Counted from the first letter of the stretch, positions 44,797-57,760 are shown. The stretch: 64,000 bases of DNA from Bathynomus jamesi (GCA_023014485.1 JAJOZX010009449.1:62001-126000), one strand, 5' to 3'. Numbers and translations: made by a program. The notes: generated by a model not told the origin, from the letters alone.

Positions 44797-45572
44797 CAGG
44801 GTGTCCCATAAGTCCGGCATCATAGGAAAAATAATAAAAAAAGGCAAAACAAAAGTTTTTATTTACAGAACGTGCTCAATATGTCCCCCATTGTTTTCAC
44901 TACTCAAATTCAGACGTGATACCCAGTCAGCAAGCACACGGTGAATGATGTCAGGAGTAATGGTGTTACATGCCTCAATAATGCGCTGCCGCAAATGTTC
45001 AACACACCTAATTTTCTCTGCGTATACCAGCGCTTTCAAGTGGCCCCAGAAATAAAAATCTAGTGGCGTGAGATCCGGGCTTCTAGCTGGCCATTCCACA
45101 TGCCCTCGACGTTCTATTCAATGACCAGGGAATTGTTGGTACAGGTATTCCCTTACTTGGGTGCTGTAATGTGCAGGAGCGCCGTCTTGCCGGAACCATG
45201 TTGGGAAATTTCCTTATTCGTTCAAGACACTGGGAAATGCTTCTTCCTTGAGCATACGTAGGTAGGTGCCTCCAGTGACATGTTCATCGAAAAAGAGGGG
45301 GCCTATGATGCGATCCTTCCAAATGGCACACCATACCATCACCCGAGATGCACCTTGTTCCTTTGAAGAGGTATACCAGTGAGGGTTGTTTTGAGACCAG
45401 TAGCGGGTGTTCTGTCGATTTACCTCACCATTTCCATAAAAACAGCCTCGTCACTGAACAGAATGGTGGATGGGAAATTGGCATCCCGAGCATAAAAAAA
45501 ATATGAATTATGGTTTGTAGAAATAGAAAAATATGAATTTCTCCTATGATGCCGGACTTATGGGACACCCTG
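44797..45572 (-). mobile_element. Mariner DD41D, second family (GTGTCCCATAAG ends)
   Basis: TIRs CAGGGTGTCCCATAAGTCCG and complement, with TA on both sides. On the - strand: [24 protein letters not shown] (about 45,450-45,390, frameshifted), QDGAPAHYSTQVREYLYQQF (about 45,190-45,130), then a stop, then [20 protein letters not shown] (45,097-45,040) and DWVSRLNLSSENNGGHIEHV. The second-to-third Asp spacing is again 41 residues. The N-terminal helix-turn-helix domain is missing and stops break the frame. Confidence 0.9.
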
Positions 45573-45955
45573 TATAATAATAATAATAATGATGATCAAT
45601 TTTTTTATAAAAAAAATAATTTGCAGCGTTCAGAGACGAGTACACATTATTATATATTTATGGAGTAACTTTTTAGTTTATTTATATAGAACTAAACTTC
45701 ATCAATAATTTAATGATTTGTTTATGGTTGATGTATTCGGTTAAGATTTAGGCCAAAGGAAGAATCGCATCGCATTACATTACATATATGAAAAACATAA
45801 AGCTACTGTGGCCTATTAAAGTTATCAAAGTTTAAAATGATCTAAAGATACATTGGAAAAATGAACTTTCCAAAATATCATTTTGAGATTAGATATATCA
45901 TTAAATTATTTCCAAAGCTACCAAAATAGCCTACATTACTTGAGTTAAAATATAC
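45573..45955 (+). pseudogene. LINE 3' tail, copy IV
   Basis: Continuation of the unit after the mariner. The GGCCTATTAAAGTTATC stretch near 45,809 corresponds to the LINE tail elsewhere. It ends at the target duplication of the 595-bp element. Confidence 0.5.
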
Positions 45956-46550
45956 GGATCTTTTCCTTTTGGGGGTAGCAGCGAATTTTAATGAAAATCG
46001 GTATACTAATGTACTTTTGGTCACTGATTTAAAAATAACTTCTTTTTTTGGAGAAATGAAAAACAAACATGTTAGAGCACTTTAAATAATTAATGCGTTT
46101 TAACTAGCTTAAACTAGTTACAGAGCATTGTGTTAAATTTAGCCAGTCACAAACTGCTACTGTTATTGAAAAGTGCTCTAAGTGTGGGAAAGTGTGTTCC
46201 TTTAATAAAAGTACCCAGTTCTTTCGTTGCCAAAAGCGTCTGTCAAACGGTAAATAGGTCAACTTTACGAAGAATACGTTTTTTGAAGGATCCCGGCAGA
46301 TCTGTAAAAGTAGCAGAAAAAAAAAAAAATCAAGAATTAATGCTCGGTTAGGTTAACTGAATGCCCGGTTAGGTCAACTGTAGGCCCTTGACGATTAGTT
46401 AGTTAAAAACACATTAATTATTTAAAGTGCTCTAACATGTTTGTTTTTCATTTCTCCCCAAAAAAGTTATTTTTGAAATCAGTACCAAAACTGTATTAGT
46501 ATACCGATTTTCATTAAAATTCGCTGCTAGTCCCCAAACGGAGAAGATCC
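45956..46550. mobile_element. 595-bp palindromic DNA element with 8-bp duplication
   Basis: The roughly 170-bp inverted repeats start GGATCTTTTCC (left) and GGATCTTCTCC (right, complement) and run inward through GCAGCGAATTTTAATGAAAA and ATGTTAGAGCACTTTAAATA. Perfect target duplication AAATATAC (45,948-45,955 and 46,551-46,558); the empty site AAAATATACTTTAC is seen in four other unit copies. The centre contains AACTGAATGCCCGGTTAGGT, the motif of the MITE family at 4,401, and a + strand frame of 73 codons with no known domain. 8-bp duplications fit hAT or Merlin; the GG start favours neither strongly. Confidence 0.9.
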
Positions 46551-46906
46551 AAATATACTTTACTTCAACAATTTACGAGATGCTTGTGTTTCCTGTAAAT
46601 TCATTAAACTGTACGTTAATATTAGATTTTTTGATTCTAAGTAGGCCGTAGGCTAGATTCAGGCATTTTCATGTTTGTTATTGTCGATATAAAGAATGGA
46701 GAAGTGGTCACTTTGAGTCTCTTTTTCCACGTGTTCGTTACTGAAATCGGGTAAATTTTATTTGAGTCGAATGTGGGTTGTAAAAAATAAATATTATTAT
46801 TTAACAACGTGAGCTTATAATAACCATTTTTAAGTTGCATTTTCTCCTTCCGTCTCATCGTAGGCCCAGTTTAAAAAGTGTAGAAATAGAAATTGAGTTT
46901 TAACGT

Positions 46907-46981
46907 GGATCGTAGCTCAGTGGTAAGACACTGTGTTTCGGATAACGGGTCCTGCGGTCGAATCTCTCTGATTGCTTCCCG
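46907..46981 (+). repeat. tRNA-like Pol III promoter module, copy IV
   Basis: TAGCTCAGTGG, then TCCTGCGGTCGAATC. Slightly diverged from other copies (GGATAACGG, TGATTGCTTCCC). Confidence 0.5.
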
Positions 46982-48770
46982 TTCTTTGGCTGAAGGGTGA
47001 AAACTAGAAGCCATAAAGATGGCGGGGGTTTCCTAGAATTCCTGTATTGCCCAACTACAGGTTCAAGTATAGGCCTCCCGTCGTTCATGAAATAAGCACG
47101 AGCTAATAATTGGCAAATGAAGCCATATAGCGAGTGAAGAAGCGAAATTTCGCTGTCTTCTGCATCAGAGATGTTTTTACCTTTGTACGCTGAGTAATTT
47201 TAATACTTTTTAAATTTACCTCAACTCTGTTGGCTCGGGCTAACTAACGCGACCTCATTGCTCTAACTCCTCTATTTATTACTAGCATCATCAGGAGTCG
47301 AATCCACGACTACGACTACCGACTATGGGTAATTGTTGTTCCAAGACCCTTAATTAATTACTATCTTTTTACAAAACCCTAAAAAGGTTTAGTGTTTTAG
47401 TTTCACTGAAACTAGTTAAAAAGTGATATTAAAAATCTGTATACTGTATGTAATATGAAAATCACAATATACAACATACTACGAGGGTGGCGTAGTATCG
47501 CGATACATTTTCTGTATCTTGTATCGTATCGTGATCTTTTTTTATAACTTGTATTCTATCGAAAGATACGATATAGATAAGTGTCAGTAACGCGATACTT
47601 TATCAATTTTATCATAGACTCAGTCAGTGATGAATTTGTGGGACTGAGAACAAACCTCATCAAGAATTATCTAATTAATTATTTAGCGAATAATTAATCA
47701 GACATTCACAATTACACATGTATCCTTTGATAAAAGAACTGTTCATAAAATACAACACTACACTGCCATCAAGCAGTTTTGTTTATAAGTTATCTTTTTA
47801 TAATACTGATTGATATCTGCAGCGGTGCGGCTGTAGATTCGCACCGAGTTCAGGATTACGACATCTGATCGAATTGACATTCTATCGACAAGTATATTGA
47901 GGGTTAAGAAGTTACGTTAGGACAGTGAAGTTAGGTTAAGTTAGGTTTGTTAATACTCGGACTCGAGTAACCCGTGGGAACACTCCGACAATGTGGGGAA
48001 AATGAGTTCCGGATGTTAAAGTTTTTTTTGTTTTAATACCGATAGTGGAAACCCTAAATTATTAACATAAAAAATATTCCATTCATGAAGTGCTTGACCA
48101 CCAAATTCTAATCTAAATAGCTTTTTATTTATTTAGTAAGTTAATGTGTAGCTTTAATAAACCGAATACCATATACTTGTAAGTGACTTTAAAATGAGTT
48201 AAATCCTACTATTATCCTTTTGGAGAACTTTAAACTTGATGAATTCATTCTATCTTAGTTATATTCGCTTCGCATCTTCGACAATGGTAATCGAACAGCA
48301 GTCTAAAACTGGTAATATGCCCCTTGTGAATTATAGAATCATAATTTTAGGAGTATCGGTGATTACTACCCTACTTACATTATATAAAATAACACGCACG
48401 GTCACTACAGTAAAACATTTGAATATAGACTATTTTCGTAAGTTAACAAACAAAATTTATTGTAAATATAGATTTAACTGCTGCCTTTGAACGAACCACA
48501 TCGTACGTTTTTTTTTCGGGCTTATTTCATATTTTTAATACAGCATTTGTTTTTCCTTTGAGGAAAACAGAAAACCAACATCACTTCATTTAAATATCAA
48601 ATGTTTTGGATATAATGATTTCGTGTATAGTCTTAATAATAAAGTATATGACGCCATTTTTTTTTTTTTTTATATTTTCCCTACTACTTTTTTCTTGGGC
48701 TAACCTGGAGTGGATCTTGGCGTCTTTGTTAGGCACTCTCGATATTATATATATATATTATATATATAAT
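46982..48770. other. Unit interior, copy IV, with a roughly 300-bp private insertion
   Basis: Aligned to 3,236-4,640 of copy I, with private DNA at about 47,483-47,780. This includes a run of GATACGATA-like sequence (GTATCGCGATACATTTTC near 47,494) with self-complementary ATCGCGAT/GATACGATAT parts. No coding region. AT repeats at 48,745-48,768. Confidence 0.4.
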
Positions 48771-48771
48771 G

Positions 48772-50640
48772 AAAGCGGAACCATGGCTGACCGGCCCTAA
48801 AAATGCCTCTATATACGAGAGAGCCAAAATCAAGGTTTCGGAGCCGACGACGCTATTTTTGTTTTTAATTTTGAAAGAATGTGTGTAGTGTGTAAAATGA
48901 AGAATAATAGAGGGAGAAGTGTGTGTGCCCGTCGCTGCACTCTCTCCATTCTGTTTGCAGTATGTCCTGTCGTAAATATGGGAACCAGAAATGAAAGCAG
49001 TATTCCAGATCGGGGTGTACTTAGGAATTATATAATGTTAGCATTGTTTTCTGACTTGCTGTAAATTCAAGTGATCTACCAAAAAAATATAGGTTAAGGT
49101 TCTATTCGCTTTCTGACCGCTTCGATACATTGCTTACTCTGTTTAAGAATGTCGGCAACAATAATAGCAAAATCTCTCTTCCGTAATACTTGTTAGTGTC
49201 TTATCGCGCACAAAATACTTTTCTTTAACATTGTTTCTACCGATATGCACTCGAGTAATTTATCATATATCTTCTTGAATCTACAAACTTTCTGCCGCTG
49301 ATTTTGTTCGTCCCACTAGTTGGCATCATCCGCCAATTATGAAACTATTGTTGATTCCCAAGTCGATGGATGTCATTGATATAAATAATAAACAGAGCTG
49401 GTCCCAGAACTGATCCCTGAGGCACGTAGCTAGTTACATTGTTCCAGTTAGACGCTTTGCCATCAATGACCACTCTTTGTTTACGTCCACTTAGCCAGTT
49501 TTCGATTAATTTGAGAACATTACCATCATTCCGTGAGAATGAAGTTTAGCTATAATCTTCTGTGTGGAACTTTATCAGACGCTTTTGAAAATCGAAATGT
49601 ATATAATATCTACCGTGTAACTCTCGCAATATATATTTACAATATCATTAACCAACTACTAAAGTCGCACTAATGGGACGATAATTTCTCGGAAGCGATT
49701 TGTCCCCTTTTTTTTTTTAAATATTGGCGAAATGTTTGCAAGTTTCCAGTCGAACGGAACTTCTCCAAAGTGTAACAATTATTATATTATTATTATCATC
49801 ATTATTATTCATTCATCATCATCATCATATATCATTATTATTAAACATATATGAAAGAGGAGAGACTAGTGCGCAGTTCATTTCTTTAATTACCCTGGGT
49901 AGAGCATATCTGCACCGGAAGTTTTATTAGGATTAATTTTACCTCTGGCCGAGAGTAGCTCAGTTTCACTAATGGTAAAATCGTAAAGCTTTAAATGATC
50001 ATTACTGATCATGATCACGAGAACAAGAATGTTGTCCAGAATTTCGTTAGTGAAGACGTCAGAGAATAATTTATTTAAAACTTTCGTCATTTGTAAGTCA
50101 TCATAAATTTGTTCGTTGTTTTCGACTGTGAATGAACCAATAGTCTGCGAAGTTACGTTTTTATTCATAACATAATTATAGAATTCCTTCGGATTCAATT
50201 TAATTTGGTTCACTAATATATATATATATATATATATATCATAGTTCTGCTTATTTTTATAAGTTTTTCTTCTCTTTTTACGTAATGTGATACTACTTGA
50301 TTCTAAACGTTTAAAATAATTATATGAAGAAGTCCATGCGCCATTAATATCATCGCGCGATACATCTTCATCCCAATTATCGGTCGAAAATTGCAGTTTT
50401 GTCACAAAATTACATTTTTAAAATCCAAAACATATATCCAGGCGCTCTGAATTATGAACATTAATTTTAATTTCAAAAGTTATTTGCCTTTGATCACTGG
50501 TGGAGAAGTTGTCTCCTACAAATATATCAATTAAATCTAAGTCTGTACTTAAAACTAAATCTAGAAGAATATTTCGTTCTTTAGTGGGTTCCTTGACCAT
50601 TTGAAAAAATGAACTAAATAAAGATTGCTTGAAAGTGTGT
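48772..50640 (-). mobile_element. Second L2/CR1-like LINE, minus strand (copy IV)
   Basis: Parallel to 5,143-6,990. On the - strand: LLDLVLSTDLDLIDIFVGDN and STSDQRQITFEI (50,600-50,480, EN C-terminus with SDQ for SDH); TKLQFSTDNWDEDVSRDDIN and KFYNYVMN-type linker (50,405-50,150); KINPNKTSGADMLYPG (49,935-49,890); motif B PQGSVLGPALFIIYINDI (about 49,430-49,375); the FADD region near 49,320; and YCFHFWFPYL-like C-terminus near 48,980. A microsatellite (AT)n expanded inside the linker (50,214-50,239). Frameshifts throughout the RT. Confidence 0.8.
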
Positions 50641-50893
50641 AATATTAAGATGAAACTAAGCTTAAATAGTCAAAGTAGAATCAGTGCAATTATTTAGAAG
50701 TACATGAAAATTAATTTATCAATAGCTAAATCTAAAATAAGCTTTTCATTTGAAAGTAGGGGAAAGCATTTAGTTAGACTAATTTTTAATTGATAGAAAA
50801 CGATTTCATAGAGAACGGACTTGTATTATATTGTTAAAAAGGATAACTATTTTTTTAAAACTTGTTACAACTTGTTCCTAGACTTATATATAC

Positions 50894-51237
50894 TTGAACC
50901 TTTCAAAGGTTCCGCGCGATGATTCCTCATTTCACGAAGGTCAAGCTTGTCGCTCCTCCTCTCGAGTTGGCCTGGTGAAGTAGTGAGTTGGTTTCTTGTA
51001 CTCTCCACCTCTCATAGCCAGGTACGCCCGGCTGATCGGGGATTGTTCTGAGCTTGGTGTCTAATATTCTTTTAAAGATGTCCACTGCAACACCAGTGCA
51101 ACATCCGAGAACTGAAGAGGAGAAGTGCAGAAGGAAATTACCAGGCAATTTATGAAAGGAAGATGTGCTATCCATACACACGGAAAAACACATGGCAGAA
51201 ATTATAGTAAGTGAAAGTACTACGAGGAATAGGAATG
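50894..51237. other. Unit junction, as at 7,243-7,555
   Basis: Same CCTTTCAAAGGTTCCGCG start and the same 60-codon - strand frame as the first junction, here extended. No family recognised. Confidence 0.4.
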
Positions 51238-51809
51238 GCAAATGTTGAAAAATAAAAAAATATACTTATTGTAATATACAGACTTCCGAACACTGCAACT
51301 ACAACATTCTCAGATACCATTACAGAGGTCACAAACCTGATAAAAGTTATAAACTCCTTGACCCTCAGTGCTAATCTTTGTGGTGACTCTAATTCCCCAT
51401 TTATGAAATACAGAAGTATAGGAAGAAATATATGTATAAACCAAGATGAGGGAGGCACACGGGAAGACCAGGAGCAGGCGAAAGTGCTGTTATCCCTAAC
51501 TGATGAATTTGTTAACGCAAGAAATAACAAAATACCAGAGAAAACAACTGCCCAGATTTGCGTTTTTCAAACGACAGCAACCTAATTGATAACGGAAATA
51601 TCCCTAGCTATTATATCATATCACAACTGTATTCAAATAATAATCAATGTAAAAACAACAGATGAAAAACACGCTATAGAAAGAGGCAAATTCGAAATTT
51701 TTGATCTTTACTCCAATGCTATAAATTGGGGAGGTATTACATCCAGCATGGAAGCAGTAGACTAGAAAACCGTCTTTAAAGATAAGAGAACGAAAAATAT
51801 GCTAATAAC
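51238..51809 (+). pseudogene. L2/CR1-like LINE EN and connector, copy V
   Basis: ILIVIYRLPNTATTTFSDTI, LCGDSNSPFMKYRSIGRNIC (GDFN changed to GDSN), GTREDQEQAKVLLSLTDEF in a frame broken near 51,258. The connector is cut at 51,809, where about 570 bp of connector and LINE 3' end seen at 8,155-8,730 is deleted. Confidence 0.7.
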
Positions 51810-53718
51810 AAATTTACATTCACACTATTTTTTATATCGGCATGCAAGCCATTCCATAGTTTCAATCCAATGAAAATGGGTAGTTTTTGAGATGAAGACA
51901 ATCTAAATTAAGGTTTAACAAGCTTTGATCTATTTCTGGTCTGATACGAGTGGATTTCTTGATGAGTTACAAAATATCTATCGACTCATTGCAAATTAAT
52001 GATTTTGTTCTTACACTCGTAAATAAAAATAAAATGTGCCAGTTTGGTTAAATCGTTGAGCTTTAGTAGGTTTAGCTCTTTAATAGAGCAGAGGTTCTGA
52101 AACTCGGGGTAATTACCCCCAAGGGGGTAATTTGGTTATTTCCGGGGGTAATGGAGCAATTCTTAATATGGTAAAAATACAACTTGTAGCTAAAAAACAG
52201 TTGCACCATCACATTAAAGGTAATTTCAGTTATTTTCAGTAATTAATTTTTCCACTTTCTTTACAAATTCGGCATTGCAAGTTTGTGTTGGGTAATGAGA
52301 TTAGTTGAGATCAGGAAAAGGGGTAACGGGTCAAAAAGTTTAAGAACCACTGCACTAGAGTGATCAAGGAAATCGGCATCAGATAATAACCTTATTGCTC
52401 GTTTTTGGATGACAAAGATACCATTTAATGTGTTGTTAGCGGAGTTTCCCCAAACAACGGTGCAGTATGTTATATAAGGAAGAAGAAGAATATGATAGTC
52501 AATAAAACTTGTTTAGGGACTACATTTCTAAGTTTAAACATTATAGCAACGCTCCTTGAAATCTTTTTCGAGATATAATTTACATGATCACTCCATTGCA
52601 AATTCTTATCTAGCATTACACCATGAAATTTTGTAACAGTACACTCCTTTATGGCGATTTCATTAACATTAAGTTCCTCAAGATATACATTTCTTTTATT
52701 AGTAAAAATCATGAAATTTGTTTTACTGGTATTTAGGAAGAGTATTGGTAGTCAACCATTTCATAACACTGATGAATTCTGAATGAAATATATTCTTAGC
52801 TGTATTAACATCTTTGCAAGAAAAAGAGAGTTGTATCATCTGCAAACATTATGAAGTTCAGTATATCAGATGAACGTGGAAGGTCATTTATATATAATAA
52901 AAATAACAGTGGACCCGGAACTGATCCATGTGGCACACCATGTTTGACAAGCGCTTTAGTGGAGCAAACCTTATTTACTGATACAAAATTATATCTATTT
53001 GACAAATAACTTTTAAACCAATCACTGATTGCTCCTCTAAAGCCGTAACAATACAATTTATTAAATAGAATATTATGGTCTATTACGTCAAACGAACTTA
53101 CTCAAATCCATAAATATTGATATCATTATTTCTTTGTTCTCCTTAGCTATATTTACATTTTCCATAAGATTTAAAAAAGCCATTTCCGTCGTTTTATTAT
53201 TACGGAAGCCATATTGATTTGGAAATAATAAATTGTAGGATTCTAAATATCGCTGCATTCTACTTTTTCCAATTTTTTCGAAAACTTTGCTGAATACAGA
53301 TGAACACACCGGCCTGTAATTTGTTGCTAGTGTTGGATCACCCCCTTTAAAAAGGGGTGTTATACAACCAGTTTTTAGCATTGATGGGAATATTCCCTTG
53401 GAAATACTTTGATTGGTAATTTTAGCCAAAGTTACAGATATCTTATCTTTAACAAGTTTCAATATAGGTACAGGAATGTTATGAATGTTATTTTTTGTAT
53501 TTTTTAATTTACCAATAATATTCTGGACCTCAGTAGAGGAAGCAGGAACAAAAGAAAATGAATTTAGTGGGCTGGGTGGCGCATATTCTAGAGGTGAGTG
53601 ATCATTATTTATTAATTGTGAGCGAAGCTTATGCTCTATTGAAGGAAAACGTGCATTTAAAGAGTCTGCAATAGCAGTATCATCAGTAATTTTTTATCAA
53701 CAACATTTAATTTCTCTA
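51810..53718 (-). mobile_element. 5'-truncated CR1-type LINE, copy C (3' end deleted, MITE inserted)
   Basis: RT pieces on the - strand: KLVKDKISVTLAKITNQSIS, CITPLFKGGDPTLATNYRPV, FRNNKTTEMAF (53,462-53,170), FMDLSK then a frameshift, GVPHGSVPGPLLFLLYINDL (motif B with PQG changed to PHG), FADDTTLFF, and RNVYLEELNVNEIAIKECTV (52,712-52,470). Its 5' border at TTGCAA (53,719-53,724) is the same as in copies A and B; the 3' end with A-run is lost to the deletion at 51,809. A 264-bp hAT MITE lies inside. Confidence 0.85.
52089..52352. mobile_element. 264-bp hAT MITE (CAGTGGTTCTTAAAC type) inside LINE copy C
   Basis: Ends CAGAGGTTCTGAAACTC and, complemented, CAGTGGTTCTTAAACTTTTT. Flanks TAATAGAG and CACTAGAG agree at 6 of 8 positions; the empty site in copies A and B is AGCTCTTTAAATAATGAACT. 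A short internal hairpin of GGGGGTAAT units (52,108-52,150) follows the left end. No coding sequence. Confidence 0.8.
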
Positions 53719-54400
53719 TTGCAAAATGAAAGAAGAAAAATCACGAGACTATCAATGAGATCTTTGAAGAATGAAAACAATGCTTTAATCGATGATATAA
53801 AAGAAGTATCTGAAATACTAAGAGCTCGGTATGAATCAGCTTTCAATATCCCTAAAACTGATAAACTAATGTGACAGAAATGCGTTCTTTAAAGAAGAAT
53901 TACGACGGCAAAGTATAACGGACTCCTAATTCACAATAGATAATTTTTAGTTTTTCTTTTTAAATGAATATTATACTATAATATGGGATTTATATCCTGC
54001 CAATAGAGCTTTATTACATAATGCTGATGATAATGATTTTCTGTTTTGTTCTGATATAAAAATCATTTGCAGCGTTCAGACACGAGTAACATTATTATAA
54101 ATTTATGGAGTAACTTTTTATTTTATTTATATAAAACTATCCTTCATTATTAATTTAATATGGTTGATTTATGGTAGATGTATTCGGTTAAGATTTAGGC
54201 CAAAGGAAGGATCACATTACATATATGAAAAACGTAAAGTTACTCTGGCCTATTAAGGTCATCCAAGTCTAAAATGATCTAAAGATACATTGTAAAATTG
54301 AAATTTGCAAAACATCATTTTGAGATTAGATATATCATTAAATTATTTCCAAAGCTACCAAAACAGCATACATTAATCGAGTTAAAATATACTTTACTTA
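53719..54400 (+). pseudogene. LINE pre-RT segment and 3' tail, copy V
   Basis: Same structure as 2,207-2,800, with LKNENNALIDDIKEV-type coding near 53,765-53,810 and the GGCCTATTAAGGTCATCC tail near 54,247. Confidence 0.6.
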
Positions 54401-54746
54401 AACAATTTGAAAGATGTTTGCGTTTCCTGTAAATTCACTTAATTGTACGTTAATATTAGATTTTTTTTCTAAATAGGTCGTAAGCTTGATTCAGACATTT
54501 TCATGTTTGTTATTGTCGATATAAAGAATGGAGAAGTGGTCACGGTCTTTGTTTATTTTTTTGCGTGTTCGTTACTGAAATCGGGTAAATTTTATTTGAG
54601 TGGAATATGGGTTGTAGAAGAAATAAATAAATAAAACTATTTAACAATGTGAGCTTATAATAACCATTTTTAAGTTGCATTTTCTTCTTCCGTCTCATCG
54701 TACGGCCAGTTTAAAAAGTGTAGAAACAGGGAAGTAGTTTTAATGT

Positions 54747-54821
54747 GGATCGTAGCTCAGTGGTAAAACACTGGGTTTCGGATGACGGGTCCTGCGGTCG
54801 AATCTCTCTGGTTGCTTCCCG
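54747..54821 (+). repeat. tRNA-like Pol III promoter module, copy V
   Basis: TAGCTCAGTGG plus TCCTGCGGTCGAATC. The downstream unit interior contains the empty sites of the hAT (ACGCAACTAACGCG near 55,054; one base of the duplication lost) and of the 90-bp MITE (GGTCAACATACATGGTC near 55,311, next to a local deletion). Confidence 0.5.
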
Positions 54822-56071
54822 TTCTTTGGCTGAAGGTTGAAAACTAGAAGCCATAATATGGCTGGGGTTTCCTAATTGTTTATGACCTTTGTCAGACTTT
54901 GGTCCTCAGTCGTTGATTCAAGCATGAGCTAGTTTCTGGCAAATGCAGCCATATAGCGAGTGAAAAAGCGAAATTTCGCTTTGTGCATCAGAGATGTTTT
55001 GTACGCACAGTAATTTTAATACTTTTTAAATTACCTCAACTCTATTGGCTCACGCAACTAACGCGCGACCTCTTTGCCCTAACTTCTATTTTTATTACTA
55101 GCATCATCGGGAGTCGAATCCCCGACCACGACAACCGGCTATGGGCGATTGTTGTTCCAAGAACCTTAATTAATTACTATCCTTTTTACAAAATCCGAAC
55201 AAGGTTGTGTTCATTTCACTGAAACTAGTAAAAAAGTGAGATTAAAAATCTGCATATTGTATGTAATATGAAAATCACAATGTACAACATACTACTACTT
55301 ATACTTGGAATGGTCAACATACATGGTCACACTGCCCGTGGGCACACTCCGACACTGTGGTAAAATGAGTTCCGGATGTTGCATGGTTTTTTTTTTTGTT
55401 TTAATACCGATAGTGAAAACCCTAAATTATTAACCTAAAACAATATTCCATTCATGAAGTGCTTGACCACCAAATTCTAATCTAAATAGCTTTTTAATTC
55501 GTATGTAGCTTTAATAAACCAAATACCTTATACTTGTGACTTTGAAAAGTGAGTCAGATCCTCTACTATGATCCTTTCGGAGAACTTTAAACTTAATGAA
55601 TTAATTCTATATTAGTTATACTATTCGCGTCTTTAACTATGATAATCGAATAGCAGTCTAAAACTGGTAATATGCCCCTTGTGAATTATAGAATCCTAAT
55701 TTTAGGAGTTATCGGTGATCACTACCCTACTTACATTATATAAAATAACACTGCAGGGGTCGCTACAGGAAAACATTTGAATATAGACTATTTTCATAAG
55801 TTAACGAAACAAAATTTATTATTAATGTAGATTTAACTTCTGCCTTTGAACGAACCACATCGTACGTTTCATTTTCTCTACAATTCCTTATTTCATATTT
55901 TTAATATTTGTTTTATCTTTACGAAGAAAACAGAAAACCAACATCAATTTATTAAAATATAAAATGTTTTGGATATAATGATTTCGTGTAGTTTTACTAA
56001 TAAAATGACTCCATTTATAATTTTTCTCACTATTTTCTGGAGCTAACCTGGAGTGGATCTTAGGGTCTTTG

Positions 56072-56099
<28 letters not shown>
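56072..56099. repeat. (AT)n microsatellite
   Basis: AT run between unit interior and the truncated LINE. Similar tracts in this copy are at 56,584-56,613 and 57,765-57,807. Confidence 0.9.
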
Positions 56100-56103
<4 letters not shown>

Positions 56104-56460
56104 GCAGAACCATAACCGACCGACCCCAAAAGTGCCTCCTATATACGAAAGAAAGATGAAATCAAGGTTTTGAAGACTGACTGACTTGTTTTAATTTTGG
56201 AAGATTGTGTAGTGTGTAAAATGAATAATAATAGAGTGAGAATTGTGCCCATCGCTGCACACTCTCCATTTTGTTTGCAGTATGTTCTGTCGTAAATATG
56301 GGGACCTGAAATGAGTTCCGTATTCCAGGTCAGGGTGTACTTAGGAATTATATAATGTTAGCATTGTTTTCTCACTTATTGTAAATTCAAATGATCTATC
56401 AATAAAAAAAAATGCTAAGGTTCTATTTGCTTTTTAGACCGCTTCGATACAAAAAGAATT
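56100..56460 (-). pseudogene. Second LINE (minus strand), 3'-end fragment, copy V
   Basis: Same fragment as 35,687-36,290 but shorter: a further deletion joins ...GCTTCGATAC at 56,451 to AAAAAGAATTTAGTTTCGG, removing the FADD region. Confidence 0.55.
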
Positions 56461-56582
56461 TAGTTTCGGACAAATTTTTATTTTAAAGAAAACGATTTCA
56501 CAGAGAATGGACTTAGATTATGTTGTTAAAAAAGGATAACCCCATTAGCTGATCATTTGCCAGATATGTATCAAAATGTCTG

Positions 56583-56618
<36 letters not shown>

Positions 56619-57002
56619 GTGAGGGAGAGAGCGCCATAAATAGGACAAAGCGAAATGGTTACTAAATTTTTTCATTTATTTTAAAGAATATGCCTATAAC
56701 TAGCATTTCACACAATAAGCCAAATTTGTATTGCCAAAATGAAAATTTTCATTGAAAGTTAGTGTTTCTTTTGTTGTAATTTTTAAACATACAGTAATTA
56801 ACACTGCGCACACTTTGAACCAAAACATTTTTAAAAACATTTCACTCAATAAATACAAAGATTGTTTCGAATTCAATCCCTGTTGTATCATTCCTTTGCC
56901 CCCTAACTACTAACATTAAATATAAAAAATATAAATAAATTATAAATTAATATAAATAAATAAATTATTAAATTATAAATAACTGTAAACATAAAATACG
57001 AA

Positions 57003-57185
57003 GGCTGATGGGGAACCCTAACCGTCGCGGGGCTCTAGGCAGTCGCCTATTTCGCCTATTGGAAGAAACGGCCCTCGGGTCAGGCGTCTGCGAAATGTCA
57101 GACTCTGAGCGAGGTAACCTGCGCTCATTGGCCAGCGAAAGGGTTAACCTCGTTCATCTTAGGGGAAGCGGTGTTGCTACATGGC
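57003..57185. other. GC-richer conserved block, copy 2
   Basis: As at 36,985-37,165, with a duplicated TTCGCCTAT (about 57,050-57,058). An 80-codon + strand frame runs through it (57,008-57,250) but is altered by the duplication relative to copy 1, so coding is unlikely. Confidence 0.4.
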
Positions 57186-57465
57186 CACGATATAGTCGGT
57201 ACGATAAACAGAAAATGGAATACTCTTCTTATAATAATATACAATATTAATAATAGTGTTTGTTTTTTCATAAATTAAATAAATGCCTTTTGCTGAAAAA
57301 AGGGACTTCATTTTGAGAATGTTAAATTTAACTTTAACCAAAATTGAATAATTTAATAAAGTTGTAATCTGTACTTCAATGGTAACGCAAGATATAGTTT
57401 TAGCGGATCTTTTCCTTTATACCACCAATTTCTTCTTTTCAATTAGTAACAACTTTGACACGGGT

Positions 57466-57660
57466 TAAGTCGTGATATTTTCGTTAAAACTAACGAAAAT
57501 ATCACTACTTAACCTAACCAATCGTCAAGAGCATTCAATTAACCTAATCGGGCATTCAAATGGTTAATTTTTGTTCGTCTCATTCTAAAGTTGTAGAGCC
57601 GGATACTTTTGGGATTAATTGAATGGCCGGTTAGGTCACCTGTACGTCCTTGGCAATTGG
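57466..57660. repeat. MITE-like GTTAGGTCACC element, copy 2
   Basis: Counterpart of 37,437-37,660, with a better-preserved hairpin ATATTTTCGTTAAAAC / TAACGAAAATATCACTACTT. Confidence 0.45.
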
Positions 57661-57760
57661 TCAGGGACGTAGCCAAGGGAGGGTGGCGACGGAGGCGGTG
57701 GGCAGCCCCTTTGGAAAGTCCAGGAAAAAATCTGCGGTAATTATAACCAAAGTTCACCGC

